Source: Eubacterium sp.
GTDB lineage: Bacteria; Bacillota_A; Clostridia; Lachnospirales; Lachnospiraceae
DNA length: 64,000 nucleotides
Assembly: GCA_024687845.1 (NCBI GenBank)
Contig: JAILEL010000295.1
Span: forward strand, 62,001 to 126,000
Reading direction: 5' to 3'
The notes beneath the pieces were generated by a model. The model made no database searches. It was not told where the DNA came from and saw only the letters and a list, made by a program, of their open reading frames with translations. Both the position numbers and the translations under genes were made by a program. The stretch's first letter is position 1. Each line of letters starts with the position of its first letter. Shown in pieces: positions 35,774 to 43,334 of the stretch.

Positions 35774-37624
35774 TTATTCTACAGAAAGAATATAGTAATA
35801 AATCGATTGGCCTCCGCTTTTTATTTCAACATCAAGGTCTTCATATTTTTCAGCTAGCTGGTCTCCAATCACAGAAGCTTTATCTTCACTAATATCCTCA
35901 CCATAGTAAACGCTAATAAGTCCACTATCTTCATCAACAAGAGAATCAATCAGATCAAAAAGTACAGCATCAACATCATTGCCTATAACTTCAATACCTT
36001 TATCCGAGATACCCATTATATCATCCTTATGAATCTCTTTACCATCAATCTGAGTATCTCTTACAGCATAGGTTATCTCGCCACTCTTAACTTCAGACAT
36101 CGCTTCATTCATAATTTCTTCATTTTCTTCAGGTGTCTTACTGCCGTCAAAGCTAATCATTGCAGCAATTCCTTGAGGAATAGTAGCAGAAGCAATCACA
36201 TGAACCGTCTTATCCTTACAAAGTCTGCCCGCCTGCTGAGCTGCAAGAATAATATTTTTATTATTAGGAAAAACAAATATATCCTTCGCATTAACTTCAT
36301 TAGCAGCATTCAGAATATCATCGGTACTTGGATTCATAGTCTGGCCACCATAAATAACTTTATTAACACCTATTTCAGTAAAAATATCATTTAAGCCTTC
36401 GCCAGTGGAAACTGCAATAAAGCCAACCGCTTCCGGTTCACTCTTCACTTCAGCTTGTGTAGTTTCTACTGTTGATCCAGAATCTGGCGTTGCCGAACTA
36501 TCAGACTTTATATCAGATTCGGACTGAGTCATAGACTCATCAGCTTTTTTAGCCGCAGTCCTTTCAGCCTTCATCTGTTTAAATGCCTTATCCTGTTCAG
36601 CAGCTCTCAGCTTCTCATTTTCAATACTAACTCTCTCTGAATGTTCTTCCCTCATATTGTCAACCTTACAACGAGTTAGCTGACCATATTCGAGAGCTTT
36701 CTCAAACGCACGTCCAGGATGATTAGTATGAACATGGATTTTAACCAGCTCTTCATCAGCTACACATACAAGAGAATCTCCAATGGATAAAAGATATTTC
36801 TTTATATCATCTACCTGTTTAGAGGTAAGTTCCTTCTTAAGCAATATAATAAACTCAGTACAGTAACCAAACTTAATATCAGCAGTAGAAATGTCTTCTT
36901 TACCACTACCCATTCTAAAGGATGGTCTTGCCTTCGGAATATCATCAAGGACACCTGCTCCTCTTGCCAATGGGGTTTCTGATGGTTCCTCATTTAAAGT
37001 TACATCCTCACCCTTGAGACCAAGCACAATACCTTTAAAAATATCAATAAGTCCCTGACCACCAGAATCAACTACTCCGGCCTCTTTAAGAACTGGTAAC
37101 ATATCAGGTGTTTTTTGAAGAACCTCTTCTCCATGTTCTACAACTTTTTCAACAAAGGGAATTATTTCTTCCTCAGTGCTCAAAAGATCAGAAGCTATAT
37201 CTGCCATCGCCTTGGCTACAGTAAGAATAGTTCCTTCCTTCGGTTTCATAACCGCCTTGTAAGCAGTATCAACTGCTCTCGCAAAAGCTGAGGTCAGATC
37301 TTCAACGCTGAGCTCCGTCTTACCTTTTACATCTTTATAAAAGCCTCTGAAAAGCTGTGACAGAATAACGCCCGAATTACCTCTCGCTCCTCTAAGGGAA
37401 CCACTTGAAATAGCCTTTGCAACAGAACTTATAGTTGGATTAGCTATAGATTCAGCCTCGGAGGCTGCCGCCATTATTGTAAGAGTCATGTTAGTTCCTG
37501 TATCACCATCAGGTACAGGGAACACATTAAGTTCATTTATATATTCCTTATTATTGCTGATATTATTAGCGCCGGAAATGAAAACACGACGCATAGTAGC
37601 TGCATCAATTTTAGTCAACGACAT
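35774..37624 (-). CDS. DAK2-domain fatty acid kinase-like protein (FakA/YloV)
   Basis: Likely ATP-binding half of a fatty acid kinase that works with a separate FakB lipid-binding protein, phosphorylating exogenous fatty acids for phospholipid synthesis. 616 residues: N-terminal DhaL-type kinase domain (NVFPVPDGDTGTNMTLT with metal-binding Asp, GARGNSGVILSQLFRG), a central domain with FGYCTEFIILL, and a C-terminal DegV-like region. About 60 residues (340-395) of Ala/Lys/Ser/Glu-rich spacer make it longer than the usual ~550. AGGAGG precedes the start. It is preceded by the Gls24 gene and followed by recG. Confidence 0.88.
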   Translation of the reverse strand: MSLTKIDAATMRRVFISGANNISNNKEYINELNVFPVPDGDTGTNMTLTIMAAASEAESIANPTISSVAKAISSGSLRGARGNSGVILSQLFRGFYKDVKGKTELSVEDLTSAFARAVDTAYKAVMKPKEGTILTVAKAMADIASDLLSTEEEIIPFVEKVVEHGEEVLQKTPDMLPVLKEAGVVDSGGQGLIDIFKGIVLGLKGEDVTLNEEPSETPLARGAGVLDDIPKARPSFRMGSGKEDISTADIKFGYCTEFIILLKKELTSKQVDDIKKYLLSIGDSLVCVADEELVKIHVHTNHPGRAFEKALEYGQLTRCKVDNMREEHSERVSIENEKLRAAEQDKAFKQMKAERTAAKKADESMTQSESDIKSDSSATPDSGSTVETTQAEVKSEPEAVGFIAVSTGEGLNDIFTEIGVNKVIYGGQTMNPSTDDILNAANEVNAKDIFVFPNNKNIILAAQQAGRLCKDKTVHVIASATIPQGIAAMISFDGSKTPEENEEIMNEAMSEVKSGEITYAVRDTQIDGKEIHKDDIMGISDKGIEVIGNDVDAVLFDLIDSLVDEDSGLISVYYGEDISEDKASVIGDQLAEKYEDLDVEIKSGGQSIYYYILSVE

Positions 37625-37644
37625 ATTAATGGTTACCTCCTGAT

Positions 37645-37998
37645 TTAATCAATGACACGAACACCTTCAACATATACATTGATGGCTTTAACTTTCATTG
37701 ACGTATAATCTTCAACTTGATATTTAACTGTATTGATAAGATTATCAACTACAGTTCTTATATTTACTCCATAGGAAATAATTATATGGAAATTAATTAT
37801 AAGATTATTCTCCTCATCTCTGACAACGCTTACACCCTTGCTGACATTATCACCTTTTAAAAGTTTTGCCAGACCATCCTTTACGCTTATAGTTGCCATT
37901 CCAACAATGCCAAAACAGTCAAGAGCTGCATGACCTGCATACTGAGCAATAACTTCTGTATCTATAAATATCTTTCCATTTTCAGTAGTACTTACCAT
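37645..37998 (-). CDS. Asp23/Gls24 family envelope stress protein (YloU-like)
   Basis: 117 residues starting MVSTTENGKIFIDTEVIA, with GGGAGG 11 nt upstream; an earlier in-frame ATG would run into the preceding terminator. Family features: IAQYAGHAALDCFGIVGMA, and the alternating beta-strand region IINFHIIISYGVNIRTVVDNL. In other Firmicutes the family is linked to envelope homeostasis and the gene sits before fakA, as here. Its biochemical role is not established. Confidence 0.9.
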   Translation of the reverse strand: MVSTTENGKIFIDTEVIAQYAGHAALDCFGIVGMATISVKDGLAKLLKGDNVSKGVSVVRDEENNLIINFHIIISYGVNIRTVVDNLINTVKYQVEDYTSMKVKAINVYVEGVRVID

Positions 37999-38060
37999 AC
38001 TCGAATCAACCTCCCTTAGAATTATAACTTTAACACTTCCTTCCGACAGTATAAAAGAAT

Positions 38061-38096
38061 AAGGGATAAAATGCAACTGAATACATTTTATCCCTT
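38061..38096 (-). terminator. Terminator between rpmB and the Gls24 gene
   Basis: Perfect 13-bp stem AAGGGATAAAATG / CATTTTATCCCTT, 10-nt loop, followed on the minus strand by ATTCTTTTATAC. Confidence 0.75.
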
Positions 38097-38140
38097 AAAA
38101 ATCTTCTAAATAATTAAAAGTCATAAATACTTTTAATAAG

Positions 38141-38326
38141 TTATGCTCTCTCTACTTTACCAGATCTGAGGCACTTAGTACAAACATAAATAGTCTTCGG
38201 TGAGCCATCTACCTTTGCCTTAACTCTTTTAATATTTGACTTCATTATTCTATTGGATCTTCTATGTGAATGACTCACATTATTTCCAAAATGAACTGAC
38301 TTATCACAGTAAAAGCACTTAGCCAT
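38141..38326 (-). CDS. rpmB: 50S ribosomal protein L28
   Basis: 61 residues beginning MAKCFYCDKSV; this ATG has AAAGGAGG 8 nt upstream. It carries CFYC near the start and CTKC near the end, so it is the zinc-binding (C+) form of L28. It has its own promoter and terminator, and precedes the Gls24-fakA-recG genes as in Bacillus. Confidence 0.97.
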   Translation of the reverse strand: MAKCFYCDKSVHFGNNVSHSHRRSNRIMKSNIKRVKAKVDGSPKTIYVCTKCLRSGKVERA

Positions 38327-38355
38327 CTCCAGCACCTCCTTTAACTCGGGTATTT

Positions 38356-38413
38356 GGGCTCTTCAGCCCACAACAACATTTGACATACTATCACATTTGA
38401 AGTCTTAATGCAA
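38356..38413 (-). promoter_or_regulatory. rpmB promoter and leader hairpin
   Basis: Minus strand TTGCAT (38413-38408), 17 nt, TAGTAT (38390-38385). The short leader contains GGGCT-GAAG-AGCCC (38369-38356), a stable GNRA-like tetraloop hairpin 30 nt before the start codon. It may stabilise the message or bind a regulator. Confidence 0.6.
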
Positions 38414-38431
38414 GCACTTATTTATATTTTT

Positions 38432-39883
38432 TTAATTTTTTCTACTTACCTGCTTTGCAACTACTACAAATCTGCCTTCATTTGTATGATAAGCACATGT
38501 GGACAGAGTCAGAAGCATATTTCCAAATTCAGCTGATTCCGTTGTTTTATATGGAGTCATAGTCTGAACCTTTGAAACGAAATCATTAAATTCTTTTTCA
38601 TCATCAGTATCAAAGAAATCATAATATTTGAATTCTTCTCCACTTCCATCAACCTGTGTTCTAAAAGCAGCAATTACCTCATACACACCGTTATTATTTA
38701 ACGTGTTAAATATAATCCTTTTATGCTCTTTATAAAAATCTTCATTCTCATATTCCAGAAGATCATGGAACATAGTTCCTGCTTTCATATTATGGCCATA
38801 GATAAGAATATTATCGGAAGGCTTAAGAGGAAGACATCCTGCAGCAGCAAAAAGTGTTCCTGAAGCACTTTCATTTTTATCAAAATCAAGATGCAGATAT
38901 TTTTCTTCATCATCTGGTGTGAACATAACCGGATAATCAATATTAGTGCCCGGTATTGTCAGCCATCCAACAAAATCCTCATTTGCTCTATAAAGTTCAG
39001 CATATTTAGCCTGAACAGAAACACCATTAACATTTATATATTTAAGAACATTCTGTTTTGAACCAGCACCCTCTCCAGAGCCATCCCCTGAATCATCTGA
39101 ATCAGAAACTACCGGTGCATCATCTTCTACTATCATATTTCTGATGTAGGCATACTTACTTTCGGCTTTCTGAATTTTATAATAGTAATTTGCAAGATAA
39201 CCACCTGACGCTACAAAGATCAAAATAAAAACAACCAGAAGAATATTCAGAATAGCATTGCTGATATTCTTTTTCTTTTCAGCCTTCTTCTGCTCAGTCC
39301 TTCTTTGTTCAGCACTATTTCTAAGCTCTTCAACCTTTTTATCAGTAAAATTATTCTTATCAGAATCCCTTTTTAAAGAAAACTTTCCATCAGATTTCTT
39401 ATTGTCCGAGTTCATATTTTCCAAACTCTTATCATCCGAGCCTTTAATATTTAAACTCTTACTCTCCGAGGTTTTAATATCTGAACTCTTGTACTCAGTT
39501 TTTTTATTATTCGAAAGCTTATATTCTGTTTTCTTGCTGTCCGTACTCTTAGCCTCCGAATCCCTAACAGCAAAATTTTTCTCTTCAGCTTTTTTAAATG
39601 AAATCTTCTGATTTGAAGATTCTTTTATTGTTGTTTTTTTATCTTCTGATTCTTTCTTTTCCGGCTCTTTTTTTTCAAAAACTTTATTTTCGGATGTTTT
39701 GTTCTCAGATACTTTATTTTCAGATACTTTATTTTCCGATACTTTATTTTCGGATACTATATTTTCCGATACTTTATTTTCCGATGTTTTATTTTCCGAT
39801 GCTTTTGTCTCAGACTCAGTATTATCTCTGGAATATTTTTTTAATAACGCATCTATCTCATCTATATTATATAATTCGCTCAT
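38432..39883 (-). CDS. Class B-like sortase with a long repetitive N-terminal extension
   Basis: Membrane transpeptidase that would attach surface proteins to the wall. 483 residues: a highly charged cytoplasmic-side extension (1-206) with eight near-identical SENK pentads at 27-70, one membrane helix (208-232), a spacer, and the sortase domain (about 285-483). Catalytic residues H364 (IYGHNM), C463 (LSTC) and R471 (NEGRF) are all present; the extended domain with the WLTIPGTNIDYPVM entry resembles class B. GGAG lies 5 nt before the ATG. No sortase substrate with a sorting signal is visible nearby. Most sortases have only a few residues before the membrane helix, so the 206-residue extension is unusual. 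Confidence 0.85.
   Translation of the reverse strand: MSELYNIDEIDALLKKYSRDNTESETKASENKTSENKVSENIVSENKVSENKVSENKVSENKTSENKVFEKKEPEKKESEDKKTTIKESSNQKISFKKAEEKNFAVRDSEAKSTDSKKTEYKLSNNKKTEYKSSDIKTSESKSLNIKGSDDKSLENMNSDNKKSDGKFSLKRDSDKNNFTDKKVEELRNSAEQRRTEQKKAEKKKNISNAILNILLVVFILIFVASGGYLANYYYKIQKAESKYAYIRNMIVEDDAPVVSDSDDSGDGSGEGAGSKQNVLKYINVNGVSVQAKYAELYRANEDFVGWLTIPGTNIDYPVMFTPDDEEKYLHLDFDKNESASGTLFAAAGCLPLKPSDNILIYGHNMKAGTMFHDLLEYENEDFYKEHKRIIFNTLNNNGVYEVIAAFRTQVDGSGEEFKYYDFFDTDDEKEFNDFVSKVQTMTPYKTTESAEFGNMLLTLSTCAYHTNEGRFVVVAKQVSRKN
39674..39805 (-). repeat. 15-bp tandem repeats in the sortase gene
   Basis: Eight to nine copies of a unit close to GTATCGGAAAATAAA (coding strand) encode VSENK pentads. 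Copies differ mainly at the third bases, so the array may change length by slippage while staying in frame. Confidence 0.8.
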
Positions 39884-39901
39884 ATGAACTCCATCGAAAC
39901 A

Positions 39902-40354
39902 TTAATAATATTTCTTTTTGCCCCAAAGATTTGCTTTCTTCAGAGCCAGATATTCGCTATACGCATCTTCAAGAATCTGTTTTTCATTTGGAAATTTAAG
40001 AAGATGGTACGCCTCATGATATTTATAATATCCAGAATCACAGAAATACTCTTCTCTCTGAGGCTTACTGTAAAAACTGTTGCTCATCATGAGATACCAG
40101 TGAACGTTTTTTGAAACAACATCATTATATGTATTAAAAGAATAGCTGCTCTTTCCGATATATTTAATAATTGTAGCATCTACACCGGTTTCTTCCTTAA
40201 CTTCTCTAAGAGCAGTTTCAGAATGCTGTTCTCCTTCCTCTACAGTTCCTTTAGGAAGTACCCAGCCTTCATATTTATTATGATAATTCTTATAAAGAAG
40301 TAGTATTTTTCCTCTAAATATTACAACACCACCACAACTAATTGCTTCGACCAC
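39902..40354 (-). CDS. Nudix hydrolase
   Basis: 150 residues with a canonical Nudix box, G-TVEEGEQHSETALREVKEETGVDA, preceded by GWVLPKG, as in diadenosine-polyphosphate and nucleoside-triphosphate hydrolases. The start is GTG with AGGAGG 8 nt upstream; a TTG two codons earlier is too close to that site. Its substrate cannot be read from sequence. It lies just upstream of the sortase gene. Confidence 0.88.
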   Translation of the reverse strand: MVEAISCGGVVIFRGKILLLYKNYHNKYEGWVLPKGTVEEGEQHSETALREVKEETGVDATIIKYIGKSSYSFNTYNDVVSKNVHWYLMMSNSFYSKPQREEYFCDSGYYKYHEAYHLLKFPNEKQILEDAYSEYLALKKANLWGKKKYY

Positions 40355-40471
40355 TTGCAATTCCTCCTAATCTCAGTATAGGTGTTACTTTACATATACA
40401 ATCTTTTTTATTGTATCACGTTTTATGAGGATATATCAATAATAATATAAGTGTTTTTACCACTATTCTTA

Positions 40472-41941
40472 CTATTGGTTATTATAATAATATGCATCCA
40501 TAATCATTGATGCTACATAAGTGCCTGAGGTCTGATTGGTCGTGTAGTCTTCCACTATTACACTTACAACAATGTCAGGATCATCAATATTTGAAAAACC
40601 GACAAACCAGGAGTTGCAATTACCATTGTTATCATATTCAGCTGTTCCAGTTTTACCTGCTACACTATATGGCTTATCAGCCATATATCTAGCTGCTGTT
40701 CCCGACAAACATACTTCGTGAAGCATAGGAATAATACCTTTTACAATGTCTGTGGAAATAATCGTATTATAAGCTTTTGGTTTTGTTTCACTAATAACAT
40801 TGCCGTCAGAGTCTTTTATGCAAGAAACCAGCTGTGGCTTCATCATAACTCCACCATTTGCTATCGTCTGCATTATCATTGCATTATGAAGTGGTGTAAC
40901 AAGCGTATCCGCCTGCCCTATTACAGTCTGGGCTATCAATGATTTGTCACTCTTTCCATCCATAACAAATACAGATTCATTATAATCTCCGCTGAATGGA
41001 AGTTTTTCATTAAAGAGAAGTTTCTCAGTAAAATCCCTTAAGCTATCCATATCTATCTCATTTATTCCAATATTTGCAAAGCTGGTATTGCAGGAATAAG
41101 CAAGTGAACCTGACAGACCAAGTTCTCCATGAACTGTACTGTCACTACACCTTATGGAAACACTGTTAAATACATCCTCTCCTTCGCAATAATAATCATA
41201 ATCTTCATAATCCGGATGCTCCATCATATATTCCATTGCAGTAATTACTTTAAAGGTTGAGCCAGGAGCATAAAGTCCCTGTGTCGCTCTATTCAGAAGT
41301 ACAGTACTTGATTCACCTTCCTCAGAATGCACACTATCCCAAACATAATCCATATCATTTGGATCGAAGGTAGGATTAGAATACATAGCCAGAATGTCAC
41401 CAGTAGATGCATCCATTACAACCACTGCACCATTACAGCCATATAGAGCATTTGCTGCAGCTGTCTGAAGATTTGAATCAAGAGTAGTCACTACACTATC
41501 TCCAGGATTTTTTTCTCCCTTCAGATCATTTTTAACTTTATCTGGAAAGCTCGCATGGGAATCAAGCAGATCATAATTCTGCGAAAGCTCAAGCCCGGCT
41601 TTACCATAACTATCATATCCAACTGTATGTGCGTACAGGTCACCGTACGGATAATATCTGTATTCATTTCCTTCTTCATCATAATCCGTGGTTGCCACAA
41701 CAACGCCATCACTTGTAATAATATCTCCACGCTTTACATAGCGAGACTTACTATCCTGTCTCTGATTTGCAGAGTTTGCAACCACAGTTTCTGAATCGAC
41801 CACAACAAAATAAATGATATTTGCACACATGCCAATAAAAACCACAATCATGATATAAGTCATGAGTCTGATTGGTCTGTTTTTTATTTTGTTACGAGCG
41901 CTTCTTTCACGCTCTTTAAGAGTAAAACTCTCCATATCCAT
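40472..41941 (-). CDS. Class B penicillin-binding protein 2 (transpeptidase)
   Basis: Peptidoglycan cross-linking enzyme working with FtsW/RodA. A short basic cytoplasmic tail, a membrane helix (LMTYIMIVVFIGMCANIIYFVV), a short dimerisation region and a transpeptidase domain with STFK (APGSTFKVITAM), SCN (YSCNTSFANIG) and KTGT (VAGKTGTAEYD). The start is uncertain: in-frame starts exist at 42022 (GTG), 42010, 41941 and 41935, none with a good ribosome site. I prefer 41941, which overlaps the upstream ftsW stop and suggests coupled translation. About 489 residues from there, a compact form of the family. Confidence 0.88.
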   Translation of the reverse strand: MDMESFTLKERERSARNKIKNRPIRLMTYIMIVVFIGMCANIIYFVVVDSETVVANSANQRQDSKSRYVKRGDIITSDGVVVATTDYDEEGNEYRYYPYGDLYAHTVGYDSYGKAGLELSQNYDLLDSHASFPDKVKNDLKGEKNPGDSVVTTLDSNLQTAAANALYGCNGAVVVMDASTGDILAMYSNPTFDPNDMDYVWDSVHSEEGESSTVLLNRATQGLYAPGSTFKVITAMEYMMEHPDYEDYDYYCEGEDVFNSVSIRCSDSTVHGELGLSGSLAYSCNTSFANIGINEIDMDSLRDFTEKLLFNEKLPFSGDYNESVFVMDGKSDKSLIAQTVIGQADTLVTPLHNAMIMQTIANGGVMMKPQLVSCIKDSDGNVISETKPKAYNTIISTDIVKGIIPMLHEVCLSGTAARYMADKPYSVAGKTGTAEYDNNGNCNSWFVGFSNIDDPDIVVSVIVEDYTTNQTSGTYVASMIMDAYYYNNQ

Positions 41942-43334
41942 TGCCGTATTGCTGCGGGTTCTGTCTTTGGAGATTCTTTTCGATTTCTTCTCTTTCTCGT
42001 TCAAGCTCATCCGCCTCTTCACTAACTAAAATATATGAATATTGTACTATCGAAAACATTATAAGCGTACTAAAAACGCTGCTGACACCATAACTAATAA
42101 GTGGCAATGTAACCCCCGTGGAAGGAATAAATCTCGTAGCCCCTCCAACATTTAGCATAACCTGGAATATGTAGCATATTGCTATACCAAAGGTTATGTA
42201 TTTAAAAAATGGCGATCTACATTTCATAGCAATATTCTGCATAGCCATAAAACTGCTCAGATAAATGAGTATAAGCAATATGCCAAAAATAACACCGAGT
42301 TCTTCACATATTGCAGAAAAAATGAAATCACTTTCGGCAACAGGAATAAGATATGGCATTCCTTTACCAAGTCCTGTACCTGTAAAACCACCTGTACCTA
42401 TAGCAAAAAGCGATTCACACAGCTGGTAGCCACCACTCTGCTGATATTTGAAAGGATCACGCCAAGCATCAACCCTGACAAGAACATGAGCAAAAAGATT
42501 ATTCTTAAATAACAAATATCCTGCAATGCAGGCAAGCACACCTAAACCTATTCCGCCAAACATGAATATACTTCTTGATGTTGCAAGAAAAACAAGCATA
42601 AAATAGGAAATATAAAAAAGCATTACAGCTCCAAAATCCTTTTCGATTACAAGCACAAGCATAAATATTGCCGCTATGATTGCATTTAAAACAAGATCCT
42701 TTAAAGTATTTATCTTCACAAGAGAACTTGCCACAAAGAATATAAATACAATCTTAACGAATTCCATAGGCTGAAGCGTCACACCCGCAACCGAAATCCA
42801 GTTTCTGGAACCATATATCTCAAGTCCCACTCCCGGAATAAAAACCGAAGCAAGAAGTATGATTCCGATAACACCATACAAAACACTCCAATTCTTCATA
42901 TTCTTCAGCTTTCCAAGGATAAGTGGAATAAATATAGTGATTACAAGACCAACCGATGCCAGAATAAATTGCCTAATAGCAAGCTTAGGATTAAGTCTCA
43001 GCAGCATCGTATAACCAATCAGCATAAGGAATGCTACATTATTGGTCAGCAGCTTGGAAGAGCTTTTATAAACCAGCCTGAATGTAGCAATATATATTAT
43101 CGCAATACATATTTCGACCAGATAATACAAGCACACCTTTATATCACGCATATTAAGCAGTAAGCAGACATGACACAGGAAATGTATCATAAAGATGTAA
43201 AATATTTGTTTGTTCAGATTACTGTTTCGTTTCTCCCTATCCTTAGCTCTAAAATATGTAAAACATATTATCGTATATAAAATCATAAAAAGAAGAATAA
43301 GGTATTTAGAAACAGTACAAATAATATCAAACAT
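41916..43334 (-). CDS. FtsW/RodA/SpoVE family peptidoglycan polymerase
   Basis: SEDS-family glycosyltransferase. 472 residues with about twelve membrane segments. Family signatures: GSRNWISVAGVTLQPMEFVKI, AIGTGGFTGTGLGKG (with the catalytic-region Asp-bearing VAESDFIFSAICEELG) and FIPSTGVTLPLISYG. The start ATG overlaps the U32 stop (TAATG), and its end overlaps the PBP2 gene, giving a coupled three-gene unit. A paired SEDS-PBP like this could serve division, elongation or sporulation; I cannot tell which. Confidence 0.92.
   Translation of the reverse strand: MFDIICTVSKYLILLFMILYTIICFTYFRAKDREKRNSNLNKQIFYIFMIHFLCHVCLLLNMRDIKVCLYYLVEICIAIIYIATFRLVYKSSSKLLTNNVAFLMLIGYTMLLRLNPKLAIRQFILASVGLVITIFIPLILGKLKNMKNWSVLYGVIGIILLASVFIPGVGLEIYGSRNWISVAGVTLQPMEFVKIVFIFFVASSLVKINTLKDLVLNAIIAAIFMLVLVIEKDFGAVMLFYISYFMLVFLATSRSIFMFGGIGLGVLACIAGYLLFKNNLFAHVLVRVDAWRDPFKYQQSGGYQLCESLFAIGTGGFTGTGLGKGMPYLIPVAESDFIFSAICEELGVIFGILLILIYLSSFMAMQNIAMKCRSPFFKYITFGIAICYIFQVMLNVGGATRFIPSTGVTLPLISYGVSSVFSTLIMFSIVQYSYILVSEEADELEREREEIEKNLQRQNPQQYGNGYGEFYS

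Noticed and set aside
39674..39805. Repeat array resembling a CRISPR
   Set aside because: Units are 15 bp, contiguous and in frame with the sortase gene, with no spacers.
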